This document shows positions 26,647 through 34,451 of a stretch of 64,000 bases of DNA, piece by piece. A program made the translations under genes and the position numbers. How positions within the stretch are numbered: the first letter of the stretch is position 1; each line of letters begins with the position of its first letter. Source of the DNA: Virgibacillus sp. MSP4-1 (GTDB lineage Bacteria; Bacillota; Bacilli; Bacillales; Alkalibacillaceae); assembly GCF_010092505.1 (NCBI RefSeq), contig NZ_CP048021.1, positions 3,268,439 through 3,332,438 on the forward strand, written 5' to 3'. Under the pieces are notes generated by a model. The model ran no database searches. It saw only the letters and a program-made list of their open reading frames with translations, and had not been told where the DNA came from.

Positions 26647-26714
26647 TTGATTTAAATCAAGGGATTTTTCCTGGAATAGGAGGATACTTGAAGGTGAAAA
26701 AGGGTTGCTATACT
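26647..26714 (+). promoter_or_regulatory. Fnr/Crp-type box and promoter of the PAS gene
   Basis: TTGATTTAAATCAA (26647-26660) is a perfect match to the TTGAT-N4-ATCAA Crp/Fnr-family site, and TATACT (26709-26714) is a likely -10. The spacing places the box near -67, suitable for class I activation. The gene encoded downstream (26751) is a PAS protein. Control by oxygen or nitric oxide is inferred. Confidence 0.5.
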
Positions 26715-26750
26715 ATTTTAATAATTTAATCTCATAAAGGAGTGTTATAG

Positions 26751-27218
26751 ATGTCTGAAGAAAAATTGTCAGATGTAGTTAGTCCTGAAGCTGTCATTAA
26801 TTTTGAGACAGGTGCAATTAAAGCAAGTACGTTGGATTCAATCATAAACCTTTTGCCATTTGAAATGGGCTTTTGCGATGAGAACGATATTTTCCGCTGG
26901 TTTTCAAACAATCCCAATCGTGTGCACGGTCGCCGTAAGGAAGCGATAGGTCGTCATGTGCTTGAGCTTCATCCGAAAGTGGTTCACCATGTTGAAAAAT
27001 TGCTGAATGATTTTCATTCAGGAAGACGCGACGAATGGGAATTCTGGTTCCCGAAACACTCAGGTGAAGCCGGTCAGATTTATCAGAAATTCATGGCCGT
27101 CCGTGATGAACATGGAAAATACCTTGGCTGTATGGATGTGACCGTTAATATCGACATTTTCAAAGGAAAGGAAGGGAAAAATACCCCTGAAACGATTGAC
27201 GAATTTATCACGTATTAA
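26751..27218 (+). CDS. PAS domain protein
   Basis: This 155-residue protein is a single PAS domain (IINLLPFEMGFCDENDIFRWFSNNPNRVHGRRKEAIGRHVLELHPK..., YLGCMDVTVNI) closely related to the C-terminal PAS of the DUF438 protein at 24775. It has no output domain, so it probably signals by protein contact or binds a cofactor. AAAGGAG precedes the ATG. An Fnr-type box lies about 90 bases upstream. Confidence 0.8.
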   Translation: MSEEKLSDVVSPEAVINFETGAIKASTLDSIINLLPFEMGFCDENDIFRWFSNNPNRVHGRRKEAIGRHVLELHPKVVHHVEKLLNDFHSGRRDEWEFWFPKHSGEAGQIYQKFMAVRDEHGKYLGCMDVTVNIDIFKGKEGKNTPETIDEFITY

Positions 27219-27268
27219 CTGGCCGCAATACCCCCACTTCAAGTTTTGAGGGTACCACACAAAGACTA

Positions 27269-27322
27269 TGTGTAAAATAGTTCTCGAGGGATATACAAGT
27301 TAATTTCTGGTAAACAAAGAGA
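27269..27322. repeat. 54-bp repeat, copy 1
   Basis: This segment (with AATAGTTCTCGAGG and a TTCTGG downstream) is repeated with about 75 percent identity at 27923-27976. Both copies lie in a region of transposase scraps and may be terminal sequences of a lost element. Confidence 0.5.
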
Positions 27323-27383
27323 AGGCACTCTATCATAGATGTATGCTTAGCACGGCAAATACATTTAGAAGAGAGACCTTCTT

Positions 27384-27506
27384 ATGGAGACTTTTATATC
27401 AAGAAAAGTTAATAAAGACAATGTAATTCGCTTTGAAGGGAATCGCTATGGTGGTCCACTCGGAACATTTCAGAATGGCGTAGAAATATCGCTTATGTTT
27501 CTATAA
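27384..27506 (+). pseudogene. IS21-type transposase C-terminal fragment
   Basis: The 40-codon frame reads METFISRKVNKDNVIRFEG, NRYGGPLGTF..., which matches the C-terminal beta-barrel region of IS21/IstA-type transposases (RKV.KDN.IRF.GNRYSVPLGTF). The rest of the element is absent. Confidence 0.65.
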
Positions 27507-27531
27507 CTGATTCATATCCTAAAAACACAAA

Positions 27532-27558
27532 ACAAGGCTGTCTTTATGGCAGCCTTTT
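27532..27558. terminator. rho-independent terminator
   Basis: AAGGCTGTC and GGCAGCCTT pair around TTTAT and are followed by TTAG. It lies between the IS21 scrap and the small membrane-protein gene. Confidence 0.6.
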
Positions 27559-27616
27559 AGCTTTCATATAAAGATTGTTGCTTAGACAATCGCGTCTGTT
27601 TGAACAAAATTTAATT

Positions 27617-27805
27617 TTATTGATCTTCTTTATACAGACTTACAATAAAGATAACGAATAATATCAAGAAAGGAAGAAAAAGTACACTACCGATACTATC
27701 CCAATCAATTGCTCCCTTTTTAATGATACCTAACAATACTTCTCCTATTAATAATCCTAGCATTACAAAAATAAGACTTTTTACATATCTCTTTGTTTTA
27801 TTCAA
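27617..27805 (-). CDS. small two-helix membrane protein
   Basis: This 62-residue protein has two hydrophobic helices (about 10-27 and 40-58) with a short charged loop between (KKGAIDWDS). It starts at TTG 27805 behind GAGGGTG. I do not recognise a family. It looks real because the hydrophobic pattern is regular and a terminator-like hairpin follows at 27532-27558. Confidence 0.5.
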   Translation of the reverse strand: MNKTKRYVKSLIFVMLGLLIGEVLLGIIKKGAIDWDSIGSVLFLPFLILFVIFIVSLYKEDQ

Positions 27806-27922
27806 TCATACCACACCCTCAAGAAAAGAAGAATTACTAAAAACTAAAGAGGAAAAAATGACCTTTTCATCAATTGTCTGTATCATTCTACGTTACTAAT
27901 AATCATATTACCATAAAAATAT

Positions 27923-27976
27923 CTGTGCAGAATAGTTCTCGAGGACATACAGGCTAAATTCTGGCAAAAAAGAGAG
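27923..27976. repeat. 54-bp repeat, copy 2
   Basis: Second copy of the segment at 27269-27322, in the same orientation, about 650 bases away. Confidence 0.5.
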
Positions 27977-28014
27977 CTGTTCAGCGGAAGGTCAGAAGAC
28001 AATTCAGTTTATCT

Positions 28015-28190
28015 TTGGGCCTTATACGGTTGGAAGCATTGTGAGACGTGTCGGAAAGACCCAGGGAGAGGCTGATGAAGAAATGGTGTCTGAATTAGAG
28101 GAGGCTGCCTCTCTGCCAGAAGGAAAAGAAGTGGATTATTTATACGCTGAGGGGATGGCGTGTTTGTACACGAGACGTACCCAACAAGAC
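28015..28190 (+). pseudogene. UPF0236/ISLre2-type transposase fragment
   Basis: The frame encodes TVGSIVRRVGKTQGEADEEMV and LPEGKEVDYLYAEGMACLYTRRTQQ, resembling the middle of ISLre2-type (UPF0236) transposases, where the segment before the catalytic Asp reads LPEGK.VD.LY.EADGV. The catalytic DGV is changed and the rest is missing. The frame happens to run on into the next gene. Confidence 0.55.
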
Positions 28191-28265
28191 CCAGCGTATG
28201 AAAGCCCGCCACACAGTGTTATAATACTAAATGATTCTCATAAATTTTTGTTATTGGAGGAACAC

Positions 28266-28712
28266 ATGCTTACATTTGAAGAAAAGCTGGAAATTATGGA
28301 ATCCTTCCCGGAGTTACGACGAAAAGATGTGTCACTTGGCCGTGTTAATTTCCATTATGAGGAAAGTGTTCATGATAAAACGACCGTTGTGTATCATCTT
28401 CATCCGAATGGGAACGGGTTTGTTTATGCGGAACTTATCGAAAATAAAAATTACTTAACGGACCATAAAGGCATGGTAAATATACGGGATTTCACTGAAC
28501 AGCAGATTCGCAGTATTATTAAGGAGTCCATTGAATCCCTGTCTGAATCTACGTTTGAAGAGATTTGGGTGAATCATGAGAAACAGGAGCTGAGACTTGT
28601 ATATGATTTTGACCTGTGGAACATCTATGCAGACGACATGTTGGACGGAACATTTCCTACATACAATGGAGCGGCCAATTATTTAGAGCAAGAAGGGTTT
28701 GCACGTAAGTAA
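28266..28712 (+). CDS. hypothetical protein
   Basis: I do not recognise this 148-residue protein. It has an alpha/beta pattern (VSLGRVNFHYEES, TTVVYHLHPNGNGFVYAELI) and an acidic C-terminus. The longer frame upstream belongs to a transposase scrap; the true start is the ATG at 28266, which has GGAGG five bases before it. It may be a cytoplasmic protein of a Bacillaceae-specific family. Confidence 0.7.
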   Translation: MLTFEEKLEIMESFPELRRKDVSLGRVNFHYEESVHDKTTVVYHLHPNGNGFVYAELIENKNYLTDHKGMVNIRDFTEQQIRSIIKESIESLSESTFEEIWVNHEKQELRLVYDFDLWNIYADDMLDGTFPTYNGAANYLEQEGFARK

Positions 28713-28721
28713 TGGGGAAAA

Positions 28722-28793
28722 ACGGAGACGGTGCTCCTGTTTCATTTGGGCAGTGATGTTGCTCGAATGAAACGGAAGAACCGTCCCTTTGCT
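28722..28793. terminator. large imperfect hairpin, terminator/repeat
   Basis: GGAGACGGT...CCTGTTTCATT pairs with AATGAAACGG...ACCGTCCC. It lies between convergent genes and can serve both. The GAAAC..GAACCGTCCC sequence looks like another dispersed repeat type. Confidence 0.55.
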
Positions 28794-28799
28794 TCTTTA

Positions 28800-29471
28800 T
28801 TATTCAAAAATCTCATTTTCATTTCGATAATCTTTTAATGCCTCCATAACCTCTGCTTGCCGATCTTTTGCTGCTTTGCTATTAGAACTGTAAATGCTTG
28901 GGGCTCGAGGTAAGCCAGCTAAAAATGTAGCTTCTTTATAAGTTAATTTACTGGGTTGTTTGTCAAAATAATGCATACTGGCTTCTTTAATTCCAACGTT
29001 ACTTTCACCATAATAAACGATGTTGACATAGAGCTCCAGAATTTCATCTTTGCTATACATTTCTTCCAGATCAATGGCAACAAATAGTTCAGCAACTTTC
29101 CGGACCAGGGTTTGTTTATTCGAATAGTACAGGTTTTTAGCGACTTGTTGAGTGATTGTACTCCCCCCCTGCACAATTTCCCCTTTTATTAAATTAGTAA
29201 GGGCAGCTCTTACAAGGGAAATGAATTCGAAGGCCCCATGTTCATAAAATCGATGATCCTCAATGGCAACGACTGCATCAGAAAAGTCAGGAGAGATATT
29301 GGATAGTGGTACGAAACTCTCATCTTGTCGCACGGACTCAACTTTTTCTTTAATCGGCATCGAATTTATGGATTCTTTATACTTATTGTAGCCAAGTACC
29401 CCATATATTGCTGCCACAAGAAGGACCAGGCTTAATGCCAGTATTGTGAGATTTCTTATTAATCTAATCAT
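28800..29471 (-). CDS. monofunctional peptidoglycan transglycosylase (GT51)
   Basis: This 223-residue protein has an N-terminal membrane anchor (about 7-27) and a GT51 transglycosylase domain: EDHRFYEHGAFE (catalytic Glu), GGSTITQQVAKNLYYSNKQTLVRKVAE, and EILELYVNIVYYG. It has no transpeptidase domain. It would polymerise lipid II into glycan strands on the outer face of the membrane. It forms a single-gene unit. Confidence 0.92.
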   Translation of the reverse strand: MIRLIRNLTILALSLVLLVAAIYGVLGYNKYKESINSMPIKEKVESVRQDESFVPLSNISPDFSDAVVAIEDHRFYEHGAFEFISLVRAALTNLIKGEIVQGGSTITQQVAKNLYYSNKQTLVRKVAELFVAIDLEEMYSKDEILELYVNIVYYGESNVGIKEASMHYFDKQPSKLTYKEATFLAGLPRAPSIYSSNSKAAKDRQAEVMEALKDYRNENEIFE

Positions 29472-29708
29472 GGTTTACCTCTATATATAGTGACTTTTCA
29501 TTAAGTATAACAAAGGACAGGAATTCCATTAAATAAATAGAGGATAAGGAAAAGTCATTTAGGAAGCTGACTCAGCTCATTATGAATATTATTGACAGCA
29601 CCAGGATATGATTAAAATTACCTCATATCATAATAATCCATCAACAAACGAATATGATTCTCGCCTAAAATTCAGAATGATTAATCTCGTTTTTTTGAGT
29701 CTGCACCC

Positions 29709-29738
29709 TTGTACTTTTTAGTGAAAAAGGTGTATAAT
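29709..29738 (+). promoter_or_regulatory. sigma-A promoter of tRNA-Leu(CAG)
   Basis: TTGTAC (29709-29714) and TATAAT (29733-29738) with an 18-base spacer lie about 50 bases before the tRNA. The rest of 29472-29788 shows no gene. Confidence 0.65.
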
Positions 29739-29788
29739 TCATATCGTAATAAAGTTTTTCGTTCATATCGTAACACATTTCATAAACT

Positions 29789-29872
29789 GCGGATGTGGCG
29801 GAACCGGCAGACGCGCTAGATTCAGGGTCTAGTGGTGGAAACACCGTGGGGGTTCGAATCCCTTCATCCGCA
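29789..29872 (+). tRNA. tRNA-Leu(CAG)
   Basis: A class II tRNA: acceptor GCGGATG with CATCCGC, anticodon stem CTAGA/TCTAG, anticodon CAG, long variable arm. CCA is not encoded (ATCG follows). It stands alone with its own promoter and terminator. Confidence 0.94.
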
Positions 29873-29896
29873 TCGCTAATTGGAGAAATAATTGAG

Positions 29897-29940
29897 CTCA
29901 TAAGCCTTTATATTTAAAGGTTTTATGGGCTTTTTTTATT
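29897..29940 (+). terminator. terminator after tRNA-Leu(CAG)
   Basis: CATAAGCCTTTA pairs with AAGGTTTTATG, followed by GGGCTTTTTTTATTT. Confidence 0.8.
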
Positions 29941-29949
29941 TGGAAAATG

Positions 29950-30175
29950 ATAAACCAGGTCTTCTTCGGCCAAACGGCACTTCCTCTTTTACTCTCAAAA
30001 AATCTTTATGCCAGATTATTTGGTATAAATTCGCTATCCTTTAAACGGCTATCCAATATAACTTTATTGCCTGTCTTAACTTGGCTCTGCCCCCGGTCAG
30101 CCGCTAACAAAGGTGTAGTAACATCAAGTACCTCCTCGCTGATTGTTGTCCCGTAACCCTGGATGCTCCTTCCTG
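29950..30175 (-). pseudogene. decayed ORF, possible sensor-kinase fragment
   Basis: On the minus strand a frame reads GYGTTISEEVLDVTTPLLAAD..., ending SEFIPNNLA and stop. It has no start codon or binding site. The pattern weakly resembles part of citrate/malate-type sensor kinases, but I cannot confirm this. It fills an otherwise gene-free stretch of about 350 bases before the phosphatase. Confidence 0.25.
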
Positions 30176-30295
30176 CCTAAGTATTCTGTACCTTTTATTT
30201 TTACGGTAATTTTATATGCTGTTTATAGAAGATTAATAGAGTCCTGGTAGGATTCTAAATGAAAGAATTATTCTTTGTTTAAAGGAGGAATGGCT

Positions 30296-31663
30296 TTGTT
30301 TAGGAAGTCAGGGAAAAAACTATTACCCATTGCCATGGTATCTGCACTTGCTGTTGGAACATTGGCAAGCGGTACCCCAAGTATTGATGCAAAGGTGAGT
30401 CCTAATCAAGGGAAAATCAAAAACGTTATTTTCATGATTGGAGATGGAATGGGGCCTGCTTATAACACGGCTTACCGATCTTTTAAAGATGATCCATCCA
30501 CACCTTATATGGAGAATACAGCTTTTGATGAGTATCTGGTTGGTATGCAGGAAACGTATCCATGGGATGAAGAGGAGAGCATCACAGATTCAGCGGCTGC
30601 AGCTACGTCCATGGCTGCTGGAATCAAAACGTATAATGGTGCCATTTCTGTGGATGTAAATAAGAATGAAGTAGAAACGGTATTGGAACAAGCCAAGGAA
30701 GATGGCAAAGCAACAGGACTTGTTGCGACTTCTCAAGTTAACCATGCAACACCGGCATCATTTGGAGCACATGATGAATCCCGCCATAATTACAATGAAA
30801 TTGCCGATGACTATATTGATGAAAAAATAAATGGAGAACCAAAAATGGATGTGATCCTTGGAGGGGGTACTTCCTATTTTGAACGTACGGACCGAGACCT
30901 TACTGAAGAATTTCAGGAAGAAGGATTCAGCTATGTTACGACAAGAGAAGAACTGGAGAATGATAACAATGAACAGGTTCTCGGCTTATTTGCCCCAGTA
31001 GGATTGGATAAAGCCATTGATCGTCCGGAAGAACAGCCAAGTCTTGCGGAAATGACAGATGCCGCCTTAGAACGATTAACCAAGGATAAGGATGGCTTTT
31101 TCCTCATGGTAGAGGGTAGCCAAATTGACTGGGCTGGCCATGACAATGATGTTGTATCGGCAATGAGTGAAATGGAGGATTTTGAGCAAGCATTTAAAAA
31201 AGCCATTGATTTTGCAAAAAAGGATGGTCAAACTCTTGTTATCACTACGGCTGACCACTCAACAGGCGGATTTGCCATGGGAATTAACGGAGAATATAAA
31301 TGGAATCCAGCTCCATTAAAGGCTGCCAAGCGTACTCCTGATTTTATGGCTTCTAAAATTGCCGGTGGTGCAGCGGCTGAAGAAGTATTAGAACAATACG
31401 TTGATCTCGACTTAACTGATAAAGAAATTCAATCGGTTGCAGACGCAGCAGAGACCTATGATGTAACGACCATTGACAATGCTATAGAAAAAATCTTTGA
31501 TATTCGCTCAGGTACTGGCTGGACAACGGGTGGACATGATGGCGTAGACGTGAATGTTTACGCATATGGCCCACAGGCAGATAAATTTGTGGGTCTCCAC
31601 GACAACCATGAAGTTGGTCAAATGGTAAAGGATGTCTTAAATAATAAAAGGAATAAAAAATAG
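30296..31663 (+). CDS. alkaline phosphatase
   Basis: This 455-residue secreted enzyme has a Sec signal peptide (basic start, then LLPIAMVSALAVGTLASG) and the alkaline phosphatase motifs: metal ligand IGDGMG, the nucleophile Ser in TDSAAAATSMAAG, EGSQIDWAGHDND, TADHSTGG and TTGGHDGVDV. It hydrolyses phosphomonoesters outside the cell. The TTG at 30296 lies seven bases after AAAGGAGG; the ATG at 30290 would be only one base away, so TTG is preferred. I see no clear Pho box upstream, though phosphate control is usual for the family. Confidence 0.95.
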   Translation: MFRKSGKKLLPIAMVSALAVGTLASGTPSIDAKVSPNQGKIKNVIFMIGDGMGPAYNTAYRSFKDDPSTPYMENTAFDEYLVGMQETYPWDEEESITDSAAAATSMAAGIKTYNGAISVDVNKNEVETVLEQAKEDGKATGLVATSQVNHATPASFGAHDESRHNYNEIADDYIDEKINGEPKMDVILGGGTSYFERTDRDLTEEFQEEGFSYVTTREELENDNNEQVLGLFAPVGLDKAIDRPEEQPSLAEMTDAALERLTKDKDGFFLMVEGSQIDWAGHDNDVVSAMSEMEDFEQAFKKAIDFAKKDGQTLVITTADHSTGGFAMGINGEYKWNPAPLKAAKRTPDFMASKIAGGAAAEEVLEQYVDLDLTDKEIQSVADAAETYDVTTIDNAIEKIFDIRSGTGWTTGGHDGVDVNVYAYGPQADKFVGLHDNHEVGQMVKDVLNNKRNKK

Positions 31664-31692
31664 CAGAAAAGTGTCTGCCCTTGTAAAGAATA

Positions 31693-31730
31693 ATCCTGCC
31701 GCTTTCTGGTGGCAGGATTCATCTCTTTTA
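31693..31730 (+). terminator. terminator after alkaline phosphatase
   Basis: AATCCTGCC and GGCAGGATT pair around a short loop, followed by CATCTCTTTT. Confidence 0.65.
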
Positions 31731-31746
31731 TGCAGGAGGAAAATCT

Positions 31747-32415
31747 ATGAAAAAGGCATTATTATTTGTCATGACAGCTTTTATACTTTCAGGATGCATG
31801 AACTCCAAAGAAGAATTTTCTGAGGAACAGCTACGGCAAAAGGCAGAATCGAGTAATGTTCATGCGGAATCTAATGATCAAAAGGGGATTTATACGAATA
31901 ATCCGCAGGCTCCGGATACTCGCTCATTAAGGAAAATTGGCCAGGAATATAGAGATGAAGACGGCAAAGTTATCCTAAAAGCAATTTCAGATTATCATGA
32001 AACGCACATGATTGGACCCATAGAGCTTACCATTTCTAATGTAAAAGTTATGGATTATACCCCTGCTCATCATTTAATTGATTTCTTTCATGATTTTACC
32101 CATAATGAAACGAATTTCACGTATGTTAAATTTCATATCACACTGAATAATACCTCTGAAGAACGCGTCAATTTTGCTCCGATTTCTGTTTTAGAAACAA
32201 ACGAAGGAGAGATCAAGGACTTCGAGGACGATTTTTACCTTCAGAATTTACATGGAACGCTTTCGGCAAATGGAAGGAAATCAGGAGAGTTAGCCTATAT
32301 CCTCGACAAAACAGGTCCTGATAAGTTGACTGAAATCACCATTACAACGAGTGACGTTTTTGATGAAAACAATGAGTCCATTCAGAAAGGAAGCAAAATA
32401 GAGATTGCATTTTAA
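31747..32415 (+). CDS. secreted lipoprotein, DUF4352/DUF5067-like
   Basis: This 222-residue protein has a lipoprotein signal with LSGC (Cys about 17), a low-complexity linker and a beta-sandwich-like domain (GPIELTISNVKVMDYTPAH, TYVKFHITLNNTSEERVNF). This pattern is common in DUF4352/DUF5067-type surface lipoproteins. CAGGAGGA precedes the ATG. The function is unknown. Confidence 0.75.
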   Translation: MKKALLFVMTAFILSGCMNSKEEFSEEQLRQKAESSNVHAESNDQKGIYTNNPQAPDTRSLRKIGQEYRDEDGKVILKAISDYHETHMIGPIELTISNVKVMDYTPAHHLIDFFHDFTHNETNFTYVKFHITLNNTSEERVNFAPISVLETNEGEIKDFEDDFYLQNLHGTLSANGRKSGELAYILDKTGPDKLTEITITTSDVFDENNESIQKGSKIEIAF

Positions 32416-32730
32416 GATGATGGAGGAACAATACTATTTTGCATGAAAGGTAAAGAAGAAAGAAGATGGATGGGTAGGCAAAGTAGTCTTCGTATTTTTT
32501 AACAAAATATCTTGTCCTGCGACTTAGAAATACGAATAATAGGAATGTTCTGTCAATAATAATTCGGTGAACTTTCCAATGAGTTCAATCGGAAAAATTT
32601 TGTGAGATAATGAAAAGCCAATAGTTATAGGGTTCTGCAAAGCTGTACTACAATCTGAATGGTAATTATTCTGAAAAAATATTTGCAATCGCAAAAATGA
32701 ATGATATACTAAAACCGAACTTAATAAGAT

Positions 32731-32801
32731 TTTTCATATAATCGCGGGGATATGGCCTGCAAGTTTCTACCAGTTTACCGTAAATAAACTGACTATGGAA
32801 A
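32731..32801 (+). promoter_or_regulatory. purine riboswitch aptamer (guanine-type)
   Basis: The segment has the purine-aptamer layout: P1 (TTTCATA with TATGGAAA), the conserved ATATGGCCTGCAAGTTTCTACC block, a P3 with TTTACCGTAAATAAA-type loops, and GACTATG before P1 closes. The specificity base in GACTATG is C, which selects guanine. It lies about 380 bases upstream of a BMP-type transporter operon and is followed by a terminator. Confidence 0.88.
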
Positions 32802-32925
32802 GCGAGTCCGGATAACATCTATTTTACTATCTAAGTGGGTAGTATAAGGAAAGCATTGATTTTCGCCGGAATGGGCAGAAAGTCGTGTTTTCTAAATAGA
32901 TTCATATCTTATTTCGGTCTAATAG

Positions 32926-32976
32926 GCCCGAAATACATGCTTTTACATAGTAGGCATGTGTTTCGGGCCTTTTTTT
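32926..32976 (+). terminator. riboswitch-controlled terminator
   Basis: GGCCCGAAATACATGC and GCATGTGTTTCGGGCC form a strong stem followed by seven T. It lies about 125 bases downstream of the aptamer and before the BMP gene, so it is the likely off-state terminator; the intervening sequence contains complements to its left arm (TTTCGG near 32913). Confidence 0.8.
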
Positions 32977-33178
32977 ACGATTATATGAAAAATAGAGAAT
33001 TCATCCAATGGAGTGGGAGGTGTTTTACCAGTTTCAGTGATAACAAACGCAAATGGTAATATCTCATATGTCTCATGTTTAAAAGGAATAAACGCAATGC
33101 GAAATCGTTACAGGACATGCAGTAAGTAGATCTTTTCAGTATCTGCATTCTAATCAATAGAAATCGGAGGGGAAATCA

Positions 33179-34297
33179 ATGAGAAATCGTATCTATCTGC
33201 TTTTGGTTTTATTTTTATCAGCAGGCTTACTTCTGGTGGCATGTGGCGGAACAGAGAATCCGGGAGAAGAGAAGGCAGGAACCGAGGAAAATGGAGATGC
33301 TGCGTCTGGAAATGGTGAGGCTTCTTCTGATTATAAAGTTGCTATGGTTACAGATGAAGGTGGAGTAGATGATAAATCATTTAACCAATCAGCCTGGGAA
33401 GGTATTCAGGCCTGGGGTGAGGAACACGGGTTTTCAAAAGGTGAAAACTATGATTATGCCCAGTCCAATGAGAAAGCGGAATATATGCCTAACATCACTC
33501 GTTTTGTTCGTGACCAGTATGATCTGGTATTTGGCGTTGGATTTAAATTAAAAAAAGACATTCAAACAGCGGCAGAGCAATTTCCAGATACGAACTTTGC
33601 CATCATTGATGAAGAGGTCGATGCACCAAATGCTGCCAGTGTCAGATTTAAAGAGCATCAAGGTTCATTCTTAGTTGGCGTAGCTGCTGCTATGAAGACG
33701 AAAACAAATAAAGTAGGATTTGTTGGTGGAATTGAATCCCCATTAATAAAGAAATTTCAATCCGGTTTTATCGCAGGTGTAAAATCGGTAAATCCTGATA
33801 TTAAAGTGGATGTGCAGTATGCTGAATCTTTCACCGACCCTGCAAAAGGGAAATTAATAGCCACCAACATGTATGACAGTGGCGTAGATGTCATTTATCA
33901 TTCATCTGGCGGAACAGGGAATGGTGTATTTAACCAAGCTAAAGATATTAAGAAAAATGATCCTGAACGTGAAATCTGGGTCATTGGTGTAGACCGTGAT
34001 CAGCACGATGAAGGTCAAATTGGAGAGCATAATGTAACTTTAACTTCCATGATTAAACGTGTCGACGTAGCGGTTCAGGATGTGATCAACAGAGGAATGA
34101 AGGGTGAATTTCCTGGAGGAGAATTATTGGAATACGGCTTAGATGAAAATGGGATAGCTGTTGCTGTAACAAATAAAGGAGCTATGACAGAAGAAATCAT
34201 TACGGCAATTGAAGATTGGAAAGAACAAATTCTTAACGGTGAAGTAAAAGTACCACAAACGATCGAGGAATTAGAGACTTACCTTAATTCACTATAA
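33179..34297 (+). CDS. nupN: BMP-family nucleoside-binding lipoprotein
   Basis: This 372-residue lipoprotein (signal then LLVACGG, Cys about 22) is of the BmpA/PnrA type: YKVAMVTDEGGVDDKSFNQSAWEGIQAW, RFVRDQYDLVFGVGF, NFAIIDEEVDAPNAASVRFKEHQGSFLVGVAAAMKTK and VIYHSSGGTGNGVF are typical. It would capture purine nucleosides for the ABC permease encoded downstream; the closest known equivalent is the guanosine system NupNOPQ of B. subtilis. GGAGGGG precedes the ATG. A guanine riboswitch upstream supports this substrate class. Confidence 0.9.
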   Translation: MRNRIYLLLVLFLSAGLLLVACGGTENPGEEKAGTEENGDAASGNGEASSDYKVAMVTDEGGVDDKSFNQSAWEGIQAWGEEHGFSKGENYDYAQSNEKAEYMPNITRFVRDQYDLVFGVGFKLKKDIQTAAEQFPDTNFAIIDEEVDAPNAASVRFKEHQGSFLVGVAAAMKTKTNKVGFVGGIESPLIKKFQSGFIAGVKSVNPDIKVDVQYAESFTDPAKGKLIATNMYDSGVDVIYHSSGGTGNGVFNQAKDIKKNDPEREIWVIGVDRDQHDEGQIGEHNVTLTSMIKRVDVAVQDVINRGMKGEFPGGELLEYGLDENGIAVAVTNKGAMTEEIITAIEDWKEQILNGEVKVPQTIEELETYLNSL

Positions 34298-34357
34298 ATG
34301 GAAGCGGGGAAGGTATAGGAATCCTTCCCACTTAATGGATCGTCTATCTGAAATCTT

Positions 34358-34400
34358 CAACGAAAGAGGGGTGAATGAAAGCCTTCTTTCGTTGATTTTC
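34358..34400 (+). terminator. intercistronic hairpin between binding protein and ATPase
   Basis: CAACGAAAGA and TCTTTCGTTG are perfect arms followed by ATTTTCATTTT. Such a hairpin after the binding-protein gene is a common way to keep it more abundant than the rest of the transporter. A second weaker stem (GGGGAAGG/CCTTCCC) lies at 34302-34332. Confidence 0.65.
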
Positions 34401-34451
34401 ATTTTAAAAGCCTGGTAACTTGAACGAGAGCTTCATAAGGAGTGAACAAAC

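Noticed and set aside
28041..28265. N-terminal extension of the protein starting at 28266
   Set aside because: The extension is an ISLre2-type transposase scrap; a strong ribosome binding site precedes 28266.
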